Shown piece by piece: positions 48,531 through 60,800 of a stretch of 64,000 nt of DNA; within the stretch, counting starts at the first letter, position 1, and every line of letters starts with the position of its first letter. The DNA is from Patiria pectinifera (Eukaryota > Echinodermata > Asteroidea > Valvatida > Asterinidae): NCBI GenBank assembly GCA_029964075.1, contig CM057149.1:12906465-12970464 (forward strand), in the 5' to 3' direction. The position numbers were made by a program, and so were the translations under genes. The notes under the pieces are model-generated. The model was not told where the DNA came from and searched no databases. It saw only the letters and a list, made by a program, of their open reading frames with translations.

Positions 48531-50983
48531 TTCATACAAGCATAAATTAATATTTTAGTTTATTTTTTGTTTTGTTTTTAATTCAATTATAACTGTATAC
48601 TTTCTCAGGTTCCGATCGCGGACAGTACTTCCAATACCAAAATATAAGTATGAATGTCTTTTGTAAAAAAAACCAAAAAACGATTGTAGCAATAAAACAA
48701 ATAATTATGCAACTGATTTGTTAGTCCATTTTTATTCTCTTCCCAACTTTGCTTGCAAAACCCAAGGCTTAGTAATGTACAGGCCAAATACTTCTCCAGT
48801 CCAGCAACTGATGTGGGGCCTCAAAGAAATACAATTTCAAACATTATCCATTGTGAAATTCATAGAATTGTTTGGAAAAAAAATTATACAGGTTTTCCCG
48901 GCCAATTTCCTGACTTTTGTCCGTGCATTCGGTTTTGAGAAACAGACGGCCAATTACGTTACCTGTACATTCATTTACGCCAGCAAACCTTTTCTAAATT
49001 GATTTTAGGGACAGACAATTTGATTGATGCTTCATGAAACAGAAACTCGTGGATGCCGATGGCATTAAACTAAAAGTGAAATAGAATGGTGAATGTTTGA
49101 AATCGCCCTCTAAAAGCGAAAGAGAAGTTTTGTAAACGAATCTGAATGCACTTTAAAACGAAAGGTGCTGCTCAATCACTTAATTGATTGACTGAAATGG
49201 AATCGAACGCTCTGGTAGCGACAATGAAACCCGAGTTCAGAGTCATTCTCAAATTCAGACAAAAATGAATGACCAATTTTCAGAAGTGTATGATCATTTT
49301 AGGAATTAGGCCGGGAAAACAATATATCGACCATCAAAATATCGTTTTGTTGAGAACTTTACATCTTAATAAGTACGTAATGTTCAGACGAAATCAATGT
49401 TCAGACGAAATCATTTCTCTTGCAAATTACACAAACCACGGCAACAGCAAACGTTGAACAAGTAAGATATTTCCAAACTTATTACTTCTAAGTAAAATTA
49501 TTCAGCGAGAATTGGTTATACAATTCATGCAAATTATCACACTTATGTAATAAATGAAGAAAAAACATTTTGTTGAAAATTACAAATTACATTTTAAACT
49601 CCAAACAAAAGTACAAAGTGAATTTTAAAAAAAATGATACACATTAAAATCAAAGCCTAATCCTCTTCTTGTATCTTTTAGAAACTGTTATTTCTAATTC
49701 TTGATTTCATACAGAGTTGTCACATTTCAATTCATCTTTATGGCACCTTACAGAAAAAAAACTGGCATTAAAGCAAAACCAAGAGAGTGTTACCAATGTC
49801 CATGAAACCAAAGCAAAATTTCTCGGTTTTAGTTTTCAAAAGATTTTTTTTTTCATACACAAGTATAAAAAGCATACATGTACATTCATGCAAAAACCAA
49901 AAAGGTATAAACATTTTTTTCCCCAGCTATTTAGCCATCAGATAAATGCCGAAAGAAGTTTAATTAAGGAGGGGGGGATAAAAATGCCATGTTAAATTAA
50001 GAAACTGTTTTTGTACAATTTCATGCAATGTCTTAACTCCTCCCCTCCCCCTATTCCTAATCACAGGGGAAAAAAAATATTTCAGTAGCAAAATCACAGT
50101 TATTTTTGGTAGAATTTTATAATTCTTCTTTAATGAAATCACTTACTGCTCAAAATTACAGACAAGATACAGGAAGACCAAACAAGACAAAATAGATCAT
50201 TGAATCATTTTTCTTTTTTTTTCGATTATCTTTTAAATGTACAAAGTTATTAAAATACAGTGTTATTCAAAATGTGTAAGTACTGATCCAAAGCACCTTT
50301 ATGGTCCAAAGTCTGACATTTTTTCCCTGCCCCCGTTACCTTGGTACTTTGTAATTTACCGTTAAAGTACCATCACGAATGACTTCAAACAATTTTGTTT
50401 ATTTGCTGGGTAGGTAGTTTGTTATACTCATTATCACTCTTGGAGGATGACTGCACTAATAAGGAGTACATCAGATTTATAAAATCGTCAATGTCAGATG
50501 CAGCTAAAATGATATGCTGGTAAAAGATAATACTTGGCGACCTCATTCTCGGTCCATGGCAGCATTTAGTATTGTGCAAACACTTAGCCTAGCCATCCAA
50601 TTATTAGGAAAATCCCATTCAAACTTCACACATAAGTTACATCCTATTTTGGCAAAAACAACCCTTCTTTTTTTTCTTTTTCTTTTTTGAAAACCCTGCA
50701 AATATAGTTTAACTTAATTTTAAAAATAGGCGTATTTTCTTCATTCAATGCTTGTCCACAAAAACACAATTGCCCTGTCAACTACTAGCCCTGTCAACTT
50801 TTTTACTATACATGTAAGGTAAATTTTATAGACGGAAACTTGTACTGAGGTAAAATGCTGTGCATGAAAAAACTAAAAACTTATTCTGTTAGATGATTTT
50901 GTCCCAATAAATTTGCATCTACATTTCGTCTTCAGCTTTTTGGGAACTGTTTGAGTGTTCTCAATGGGTTCTACAGCCCATGC
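48531..50983. other. Unassigned AT-rich intergenic or 3'-UTR DNA
   Basis: No exon or known repeat recognised. It lies downstream of the transporter gene on the minus strand, so its right part could hold the 3' UTR. AATAAA words occur on the minus strand (for example near 50,397), but none can be assigned. Confidence 0.5.
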
Positions 50984-51735
50984 CAGACTACTGTCTCTGA
51001 TTGGTCGATTGGAACATGTACAATGTTAAACCAATGTCTCTGATTGGTTGACCGATAGACAATGTCTCTGATTGGTCAACTGCTAGGGCTATGTCAGACT
51101 GATGTCTCTGATTGGTGGGCTGTTGTCAGACCAATGTCTCTGATTGGTCAACTGGTGGGAGGTCAGACCAATGTCTCTGATTGGTCAACTAGAAGGTTGA
51201 TGTCAGATAGATGTCTCTGATTGGTTAACTGGTAGGTTGAGGTCAGACTGATGTCTTGGATTGATTGACTGGTGGGGTCATGTCAGACCGATGACTCTTA
51301 TTGGTTGACTGGAATGTTGATGTCAGACCAATGTCTCTGACTGGTTAACTGGTAGGCTGATGTCAGACCGATGTCTCTGATTGGTCGACTCGCAGGTTTA
51401 TATCAGACTAATCTGATTGGTTGACTGGTGAGTTGATGTCAGACCGATGTATCTGATTGGTTAACTGGTAGGCTGATGTCAGACCGATGTCTCTGATTGG
51501 TCAACTCGCAGGTTTATGTCAGACTAATCTGATTGGTTGACTGGTGAGTTGATGTCAGACCGATGTATCTGTTTGGTTAACTGGTAGGATGATGTCAGAC
51601 CGATGTCTCTGATTGGTCAACCGGCAGAATAATGTCAGACCGATGTGATTGGTCGACTGGTGAGTTGATGTCAGACTGCTGTCTCCGATTAGCAGTTTGA
51701 TGTCAGACCGATGTGTCTGATTGGTCGACAGGTAG
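50984..51735. repeat. Minisatellite of CCAAT boxes
   Basis: About twenty degenerate units of 40-60 bp have core GATGTCTCTGATTGGTCAAC followed by TGGTAGGTTGATGTCAGACC. About sixteen keep ATTGGT, i.e. ACCAAT on the minus strand, and most read RACCAATCAG there, the NF-Y consensus. A higher-order repeat of about 115-125 bp (TCGCAGGTTTATRTCAGACT start) occurs twice near 51,385-51,600. The right edge overlaps the proposed last exon of the SLC26 gene. Confidence 0.85.
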
Positions 51736-51816
51736 GTTGACTGCTGATGTAGTACTGGTCTGTGTCGTCACTTGTGCAGTGTTTGGGTAACTACATGTAA
51801 GATCCGTTGCTGAGTT
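51703..51816 (-). CDS. Proposed terminal exon of the SLC26 gene
   Basis: The acceptor CACAACTTTTCACAG ends at 51,817; a phase-0 frame of 37 codons then runs to TGA at 51,705-51,703, fitting the phase-0 end of the preceding exon. The peptide is Thr/Ser/Gln-rich and ends D-T-S-V, a class I PDZ-binding pattern; C-terminal PDZ ligands are known in several SLC26 members. The last ten or so codons lie inside the CCAAT minisatellite. There is no conserved domain, so this exon rests on splice site and phase only. Confidence 0.4.
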   Translation of the reverse strand, partial: NSATDLTCSYPNTAQVTTQTSTTSAVNLPVDQSDTSV

Positions 51817-54800
51817 CTGTGAAAAGTTGTGACAAATGTAAAAATATTGCAATATTACAATACTGAAAAAGCTAGGGGTGAGTTTGCTGTTTCCATGGAC
51901 TGTGTGTAGCCTCCTGCACTTACACACCTGCTGTTAAAATTACACAATTAATGTTGAACACTGACTGTTGATGCTATTTTGCTAAGGTCTAATGAATAGA
52001 CTTATCTGGAAACCCCTGCCCACTGTGCACGTGGTCAACAACACATGCACTTCTCCAATGCCACACTGCATTTCCTGAAGCATGCGTCATACTCTTGATA
52101 CATGTATTATTTCGATGCTGCATAAAGGATGATACATAATGTTATATATTCAAATTGGCAATACATGTACACAAATATATATTTACAATAGTGAACATTA
52201 ACTAAATGGCAGCATCTAGGTCCACCCAGCCTATGGACAGACAGACAAGTGACAGACATACATGGAAAGACAGAGCACAGACACCGGTGTAAGACAGTAA
52301 TCAAGGCGGTTATTATCCCTATTACATTGTTTTAGTATGCAATTAAAAATTGATTTTTTTTTAGTTTTCTAGCAAAAATAGGGAGAGTGGGTGCACGCGT
52401 ACACATGTTACACTTTTGTGCACCTGTGTAGGACATCAATCACCATCTTGATTGGTCATAACATAAATGGGGGTGGGCCTCAATGGCTGGGTCTATTGTC
52501 TTGATCAATTGTGAGAATATATGGACTTTGTGCACAAGTACATCCTAATCCCCATCGAGTATTCGTCAGGCTCCCTGCTAAATGCAACAATTTCCAACTC
52601 AACTCAAATGAGAACCCTGCTAAATTCAACAAACAGCAACAGAGGATTCTGTTGCATTGTGCAGTGAACCCAGTGCATACCAGCCTTGACACCAAGCGTT
52701 ACCCTGCTAAATTCAACAAACAGCAACAGAGGATTCTGTTGCATTGTGCAGTGAACCCAGTGCATACCAGCCTTGACACCAAGCAGTTACCCTGCCAAAT
52801 GCAACCAAATGCAACGGTGGCATCTGTTGCATTGTGCAGTGAACCCAGTGCATACCAGCCTTGACACCAAGCAGTTACCCTGCTAAATGCAACCAAATGC
52901 AACGGTGGCATCTGTTGCATTGTGCAGTGAACCCAGTGCATACCAGCATTGACACGAAGCAGTTACCCTGCTAAATGCACCCAAATGCAACGGTGGCATC
53001 TGTTGCATTGTGCAGTGAACCCAGTGCATACCAGCCTTGACACCAAGCAGTTACCCTGCCAAATGCAACCAAATGCAACGGTGGCATCTGTTGCATTGTG
53101 CAGTGAACCCAGTGCATACCAGCATTGACACGAAGCAGTTACCCTGCTTAATGCAACCAAATGCAACAGTGGATACTTTTGTATCGCCTTGGCACCATGA
53201 GAAGTTGCCCTGCCAAACGCAACAAGATGCAGCAGCACAGGGACTTAAGTTCGCTGCTAAATGCAACAACTTGCAACAACTTTTGACTGCTGTTGCATTC
53301 TGTTGCGTTTTAGCAGGGTTAGGGTCAATGGTAAGAAAGAGAGAGTTGGGGGAGACCACTAGGAGGAAATCTTGAACGCACTGCCGTCGACGCCTAACGC
53401 TCATGCGAAACACTTCAGGTTTGTGCACATTCAGAATCAAATTAGATGTGCGCGATTTGTCGCGTGCGCCAGCGAATTAGCATATGCATGTGGTGTGTCC
53501 CCTCCCACTGGGGTTCTCGAAAGTGATCAGATAGTATACAAATACTGAGTGTTTATGAGTGCAATGGTAAGAGTAAATCAAATTAGGTTTTGCCCTTCAC
53601 TGACGAAACACTGTATACTCAGTGTGTCACCTCCCGAGTGAAAGTTGGAAAAAATCACTCAGGTTGGACTTGAGCCCACGACCTCCTGCTTTCTAGTGCA
53701 GTTGTCTTACCACTCGACCACCGAGCTAACGGGATCGGTTGGCTGGTTTGAATGGTAAGAGTAATTTCGTGAGGTGACGGATGGGTGTTCCATTGCAGGA
53801 GGCAAAGCCGAGTTGAATGGAACATTCAGGGACGTGAAGTCTGAAAATTGGATGAAAAGTCTGAAAGATGCATTTCTGTCTATAATGATAATGTCTTTCT
53901 CTCAGATTCAAAAGTCTGATTTCAAACAAAAGTCTGAAAAATCTCATGCCTGAACGTTCCATATGTCACCTCATGAAATTATTCCTTCCACTGCACGAAT
54001 CAGAAACACTCATTATTTGTTTTATACAACACCTGAATAAATCCTCGTTATCTGATTGGTCAGAGCCACAAATAATGTGACTGTGCAATGGAGCTTCGAT
54101 TTTACAATACCGTGGAATTGAACTTCTCTTCTATTTTTGCCGTGCGGCTGGGCTGTGCATTGGGACAAATAATTAATGCCACGCAATCAACGACCCACTG
54201 ATCAGATGACGGGGATTTATTCCAGCGTTGCACAATACAGGCATGCAACTGGGAAATCACAAAAAAAAAGGAAATTCAAATTTTTCCCAGACTTTGTACA
54301 GTGTTTTTCTATTTTCAATGGCACACATGGGAAGTAAAAAAAAGAGGAAATCAGCTGATCCGAGGAAAAATAGCATGCCTGACAATACCATCTACCTTTC
54401 GTCCACGGATTCCATAAGGTTGAGGGCATTTGAACGAACTTTGCATTGGATTTAGACAAGGAAATGACAGGAGCCGACAAGCTAGCATACGTACCGGTGA
54501 AGCTGGGAGTTGCTGGGAATGGAGGACAGCGTCGTGAAGAGTCAGGTACATGTGATCCAAGCCCACACTGTGATCCTGACAACGCTCAAAGTAATTCAGT
54601 ATGGAATTTCTTGGCGCAGCTGGGGACAAAATTGAGAAAGAGAAATACAAAGTTAACGCATCTAATGAGGTTTTTCTTTATTTTACAATTTACTTTAAAG
54701 GGACTATACAACATTTGCAAACATCGAAAATTAAATCTACCAAGTTTTTACGAAATACCGTACTAGGATGTTGGTAAATTACGCATCCTGTAAAATTATG

Positions 54801-57800
54801 GCACCTGGTGCGAAGTCATTTTCAAGAAAATGGTATTTTTGTATACATTTCCAACGGTGGTCGGCCGACCACCGTTGGAAAAACCTAACTATTTAGCAAC
54901 TACTGCTCAAAATTTACCATTTTTTCAGTGCACATTTTGTGTGATATTGGTTACATGTTCATGAACGGGTGTATGTCAGCTAGACTGGTTCCCTTACCTT
55001 ACAATTTTCCGGCATCTATGAATGGATCCATTTTATCTTTAGTGGAGTCAGGGAACCAGACTACTTGAACATTATTGTTTTTCTTGGTTGTTCTAGCATT
55101 TTGCGAACACAAAACATCAAACATGTCAGTGTAGCAATATGTTATCTATTATACTAACCCCTCAAATAGTTCATTTCTGAAAATTACAGCAAAAGCCAAT
55201 GATGTACATTCCCTTTAAACAGCCATAACTTGTCAATAGAATGTCCGATTGAAGTGCAACAAACAGTGTTGCTAGGAGAATTTTATTGCTCTTTCCTAAT
55301 ACCCGCAAACCCTCATTTCACCCTCTGCCCAGTTCTGTCTCATTTTGCCAGAATGCATCACATATATCACCTCACTGTCTCCGGCACCTGATTTCATCAA
55401 ACTCTTCGGACCTTACGATGTATCGCAGCGATGCGACGCGTCGTATCTCTACGATACGTCGCAGCTGTGACACGTCCTGCGATCCATTTCACGAAACACG
55501 TCGTAAGTGCAACGCGTCGTAGGTGTATTTGTAACACAACTCGGTGATTGTTTTATGTCTTTAGTCAGCATACAGTAAATAGTCGTCTGATATTCAACAA
55601 TCAGTCGCCGGATCTCCGCCCTAAATTTGTTAAAACGTCAAATAAAATGGCGGCCGTGTGATGCAATTTTAAAGAAAAAACAAGCTCTCAGTGGACTGTA
55701 TAGCTACTTTGAAATTTTAACTGCAAGATTCCAGGCTATTTCATAACAATTCAATGAATTTTTTATTTACAACTTTACACACATTGCTTCGTTATTATAA
55801 TCTCGTTTATGTGATGATTAAGGCATAAAACTGGCTAAGAAAAGGACTCTTCTTATTTTGCGATGACCACTAGACACGACGTAACTTGCGACGTTTTTTA
55901 AGCCGTTGTCAAGGAACTTACGACTCTTTCAACATATCGCAAGTTTCGTGAAATGGATGATACGACGCATCACGAGTTGGGACGCGTTACATGTCGCAAC
56001 TCGAGTTGCGACGCGTCTCATCGTTTAGTGAAATCGGGTGCAGCACGCACAATTTCTCAGTAGTCTTGGCTCAAGATGCTAGTGATCAATAGTGAACAGT
56101 GCATAGTGCGCCCTCTTTATGGCACAGCAAGTATACCAGCGGGCCTACTCGCAGTAACGTCTTGGCCATTTCGTACCAGTGGTTTAACTTTTTCTTTATT
56201 TTCGCCATAGGCTTTCCTATGGAACCAGTCAGCGAACAAGAATGTGTTCAAAGGCCCTCCCAACGGTTGTAAACATACAGGCTTTAAACATGTACGTACA
56301 GTGACGGTGACCCAGCATCATATAGCTTTCCTGGGGAACCAATCAGCGATCGAGAAATGGCTCGATGGCTCGCCCGACGGTTGTAAACATTCAACGCAGT
56401 GATACGAGGCGCGAAGGCGCAACTACTGCAGCAAATGGGAACGGCCGTTTTTTTTCAAATTTATACAGACTGTCCAATTTACATAAAATAGCCACCCCCC
56501 CCCCCCAATTGCTTCCAAATGACCAAGACGTTAGTGAGAGAACGTAAAAAATCATTTATGCAAGGGCTACAGAACATTGCAACTATCGCTCTTCGCTCGT
56601 ACCCCTAGCCTGCAAACAGGACGCTGGGAAGGGCTGATGAATTCGCGCTCTGATTGGATAGGTTTTTCTGTGGTCTGTGACCGGCAAGTTATCACGGCCA
56701 CGACCCTGCAAGGTTTTAAATGGCCGTTAAGACTGAGTCATTCATCACTCTTTTATTCCCATTCATAAATGCCTTTATTTAGTTTAAAAGCGTAAAGCTT
56801 ATCTGTTTTGTAAATTTTCAACAACCGTCAGTTACTCAGGCTCCGTTTCGAATCGACGAAGGGTCGTAATGCATATTATTTGACGCTCAAAATGTGTCCA
56901 CATGGTCCGCAATGAAAAAGAAATCACATCCGGTATGGTCAGTATGCATGTCTCTGCGAAATTTTTTCGGATAGCGTTTGCGTGCATTGGCTAACAGTGG
57001 TCTTAAACTGCTGCAGCCAGATGCTTTATACATTGGTCATGATAAATTACCCAGAATGCCATCCCCACTTCCTTCACAAGATTCTGTGAAGCTCATCAGC
57101 CCCTCCCAGGGCCCTATTTGCAGGACAGGGGTACGCGTAAACTATAGTTCTTGATCACTGACGTCTTAGGCCAAGACATTAGTATGAATTTAAAGGGAAT
57201 GTACAACATTTGCTTTTGCTGTAATTTTCAGAAATAAATGGATTTGTAGAAAATGTTTTTAAACTGACTTGTTTCACATTTTGGGCTTGTAGATGCTGGA
57301 AAAAAACAAGAAAACCTACCATGTTCTTGTAGTCTGGTTCCCTGACCCAACTTAAAATGAAACAGAGCAATTAATACACTTGGGGAATTGTAAGCTCAGA
57401 GAATCAGTGTAGCTGGCTTGTACCCCTTCACAGGTTTGAAGTCAATTGCAAAGAAAAGTCAGAATAACTAAATATGAAAATTTAAGCACAGTTTTGGAAA
57501 AAAAAACAGTTTTCTATTGGAAAAATACAGTTTTTCTTGAACATGACAGCACACCAGGAGCCACCATTTTAAAAGATGATTTAGACTGTCAGTCCCTAAC
57601 AATTCAGTAAGGTATTTCGTGATAATGTGATCATTTCATTTTTTAATGTTTGCAAATGTTGTATCTTCCCTTTAAGAACATTTTCAATATGATTCCCTCA
57701 CCTTTGCTTCCAGCAAACACCACCCGGATGTCCCGCTTTGAACAGTAAGCAACGATGGTGTGTAGCGTCTTCAGTCCCACGGTGTCGATGAAGCCGAACA

Positions 57801-60800
57801 TGCCGCAGTCCAAAATGATGGTGTGGACGGGCGACTGGACGGCCGCTGTGGTCTCGGCTGGGCCTGCGGTTTCGGAGGGTTCAGTGGATGAGGGAGTCCT
57901 TTCATCATCCGCACGCTGAAGAGTGCGTGAAGACAAATTGTGTGAAGAGTTTGAAGATTAATACTTCTAACACTGGGTTTGGCCCTTCACAGATGTAACT
58001 TTATAAGCAGTGCTGTCAAAGAAGACTAGACATATGTGATGCGATCAAGCTGAGTCTTTTATCGGGAATTTTTATTTGGAGATACAGGCAAATAGGGCCA
58101 CCTCATCACATCACTTCTCTTGATGTTCCGAATTCTATAATTTGTGAACTAAAGATGGTATCAGCATGTGGTTCTCACAGCAGTAATGCCGAGATTGTGC
58201 TCTTTTGAAATCTGTAATATTTTTTTTTTTGACCAGGGTCAACAAATGACCCATGTAGCTTGATCGCATCACATATCGTGTATTTGTCACGTGGATAGGC
58301 ACAGGGCTGTTTTGGCATTTTTTTCTCCTATGGATGTTAACTACATGTACCAATATTGTATTGACAAATGACAAATGTAAGCTGAAACTACCATGTTTCG
58401 ACCAAATTGGACCTATAGATCTGTAGATATAGGATTTTGAAAAAATACATATTTAATTTGACATCACATAACACACCATTTCATTTTTCATCTATAGCAT
58501 GTTCCCTGTCTATTTACATACAGAGTTGCAATGTTGGAAAGGTTGCATGCCTATGAAAAGCAGTGAATACATTTGTGTTGAGGAAGTATTCTGTGCGTGG
58601 TTTCCTGGTCGACTAAAGTTGCCCATGGTAAGCAGCAAGGGGTAGTTGACCAAGGAAGGGGTTAAGAAGTGTTTTTAAAATTACATTGCTTCCAACACAA
58701 AATTTCCATTCTATTCCAAAAGCGTAAAGCAAACAAACCCTGTTTATATAAAATCATCATACTGGACAAAGCTAGGATTTGTGGAAGATATTTCTGACAA
58801 TAATGAACTCTAGCACTTACAGAATCCAATTAGGTTTTGCCCTTCACCGACGTATAAACACTGTATACTTAGTGTGTGACCTCCATCACTCGGGTGGGAC
58901 TCGAACCCACGACCTCCTGCTTTCTAGTGCAGATGTCTTACCACTCGACCACTGAGATAACGTGACGCAGGGTAAAACCTAATTTGATTTACATCCCCCC
59001 CCGGTGTAAAATATCCCATCTTATGAACACTTACAGACTGTTCCTCACTGGATACGACGTTCCCATTGTCTTTGTCTGGGTTGGCTCCGTGTCGCTTCTT
59101 CTTGAAGACTTTGGAGTAGAGACTGTTCTTGAAGTACTCGGCATTGACGAAGCAGAGACAGGAGTGGGAGCGGAAGATCCTGATGCCTGGGATCTGCTCG
59201 GCCTGATGGAGAGAAAGGATGAGGTGATACAAGGGAAATGGTGTCACGTGAAAATTATGACTAACCCTTTCCTTACCAGACTGTTTATTGACTCGGCTCT
59301 CCCCAGTACAGAATAGATATTTATCAGGGTGTGTCATCTTGAAAATCAGGGTGAGGCATACAACGTAAACCAACATTTCTCAAGTTTCACTGTACCCAGA
59401 CTCGTTTCAGTGCATTTGGTACGAGGCCTACATGAGACATCTACACCAGCCTGCTGAACAACTTAGGGGTGTGTATTAACGGGTAGTACATGAACCAGGT
59501 ACCCTATTGGAAACAATACGGGTACCGGGGTATTCGTCACAGAAACCCGATCCAAAATTCAAATCTGGGAAGTTGCTGTTCAGATTGTTCATAAAGGTCC
59601 GCATGATAATTACTATCACATCGGTGCGGCAATACGGCTAGATAGGGTGTATACAGTGAGCTCTTTAGCTATGTGGTGAAAACTGCAACTTTGGCAAGCA
59701 TCATAAAACGTGAAATTGGTTTTAGTTTTCCGTGTATCAAGGTTTTCCTTTTGAAATGTTCCCACTAACATTCGAAACATTTCTTTTTCATTGACTGGGA
59801 AGTTACCAAGTAATTTGCAAAGTTGATTACGGGCACTCGATTCCATAATCTGGAACCGGTTCCTGACATTAACAGTCGGGTACTCGGGTACCCGATTCCA
59901 ACGCACAGTCCTAGAACTAGACAGATATTTTGAAGGACTCGTGCCATTTTGCACTGAAAGAGTCAAAGTACAGCGCTCTACAGTTGGGAAGTGAAAGGCA
60001 AATTGTTCACTCGGTGCAGGCTGAAGTTTGTTTGTTTGAGGTTCGTGCAGTTCCCTCTTTATTTCTGGGAAATGACAGCTCCTGTGTGAATGACAATTTG
60101 TGGATACTCTTACAAGTGTTAGTGTAAGTACATCCTACTATTAACAGTGCAATTTCAGCTCAGAAAACGTCAGGGATGGAAAAGTGAAAATATATAGTCT
60201 TTACGTTTCTCTGACGGAGGTGGTACGCGCATTAAACCATAGAGGAATAAGAAAGAACACGGAAACTTCAGTTCATCTACTGCTCTTAGGATTTATATTT
60301 ATTAGATCCTTCTTCAAAATACGAGACGTGACCTTGATGGATGTTTCGGGGAATTTGAGCTATAAGAGTGTCAATTTGCTGTAACTTTGCGAGAGTTACT
60401 TGGTCACCGCACGCACTATTTTCCCCGCCATATTTGCTTGCGTTGTTATGGTTCGCCTTGATTTTCAAGATGGCATATCCTGATAAAGGTCCATTGTTTC
60501 AGCAGGGATGCCAGTGATTTTTGCTCCACGGCTTGACAAATTTTACAAGTGAAAAACGGCCTAATGCACAAAACGATAACAATCCACCATAAAGAAATTG
60601 CAACACAACACATGTCGACATGTCCAACTAACAATTGATACCATTGGGTACCAAGCTAGCATGGCGATCGCCATGGGGCATATTGCATGCACAATAATTT
60701 CTTTCACTGTGCGTGGTGACACAAGGATTATTTTTTTTCGGCCTGTGAAGGGATGAAATACCTGAATTTGTTTTTCCAAAACATGAAAAAGTTTGAATTC

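Noticed and set aside
52511..52864. 117-residue plus-strand frame
   Set aside because: It is the 87-88-bp minisatellite read through in one frame; period changes shift the frame and there is no start or splice context.
58984..59316. 110-residue plus-strand frame over an SLC26 exon
   Set aside because: It is the antisense shadow of the 59,035-59,202 exon, which has correct splice borders and clear STAS homology.
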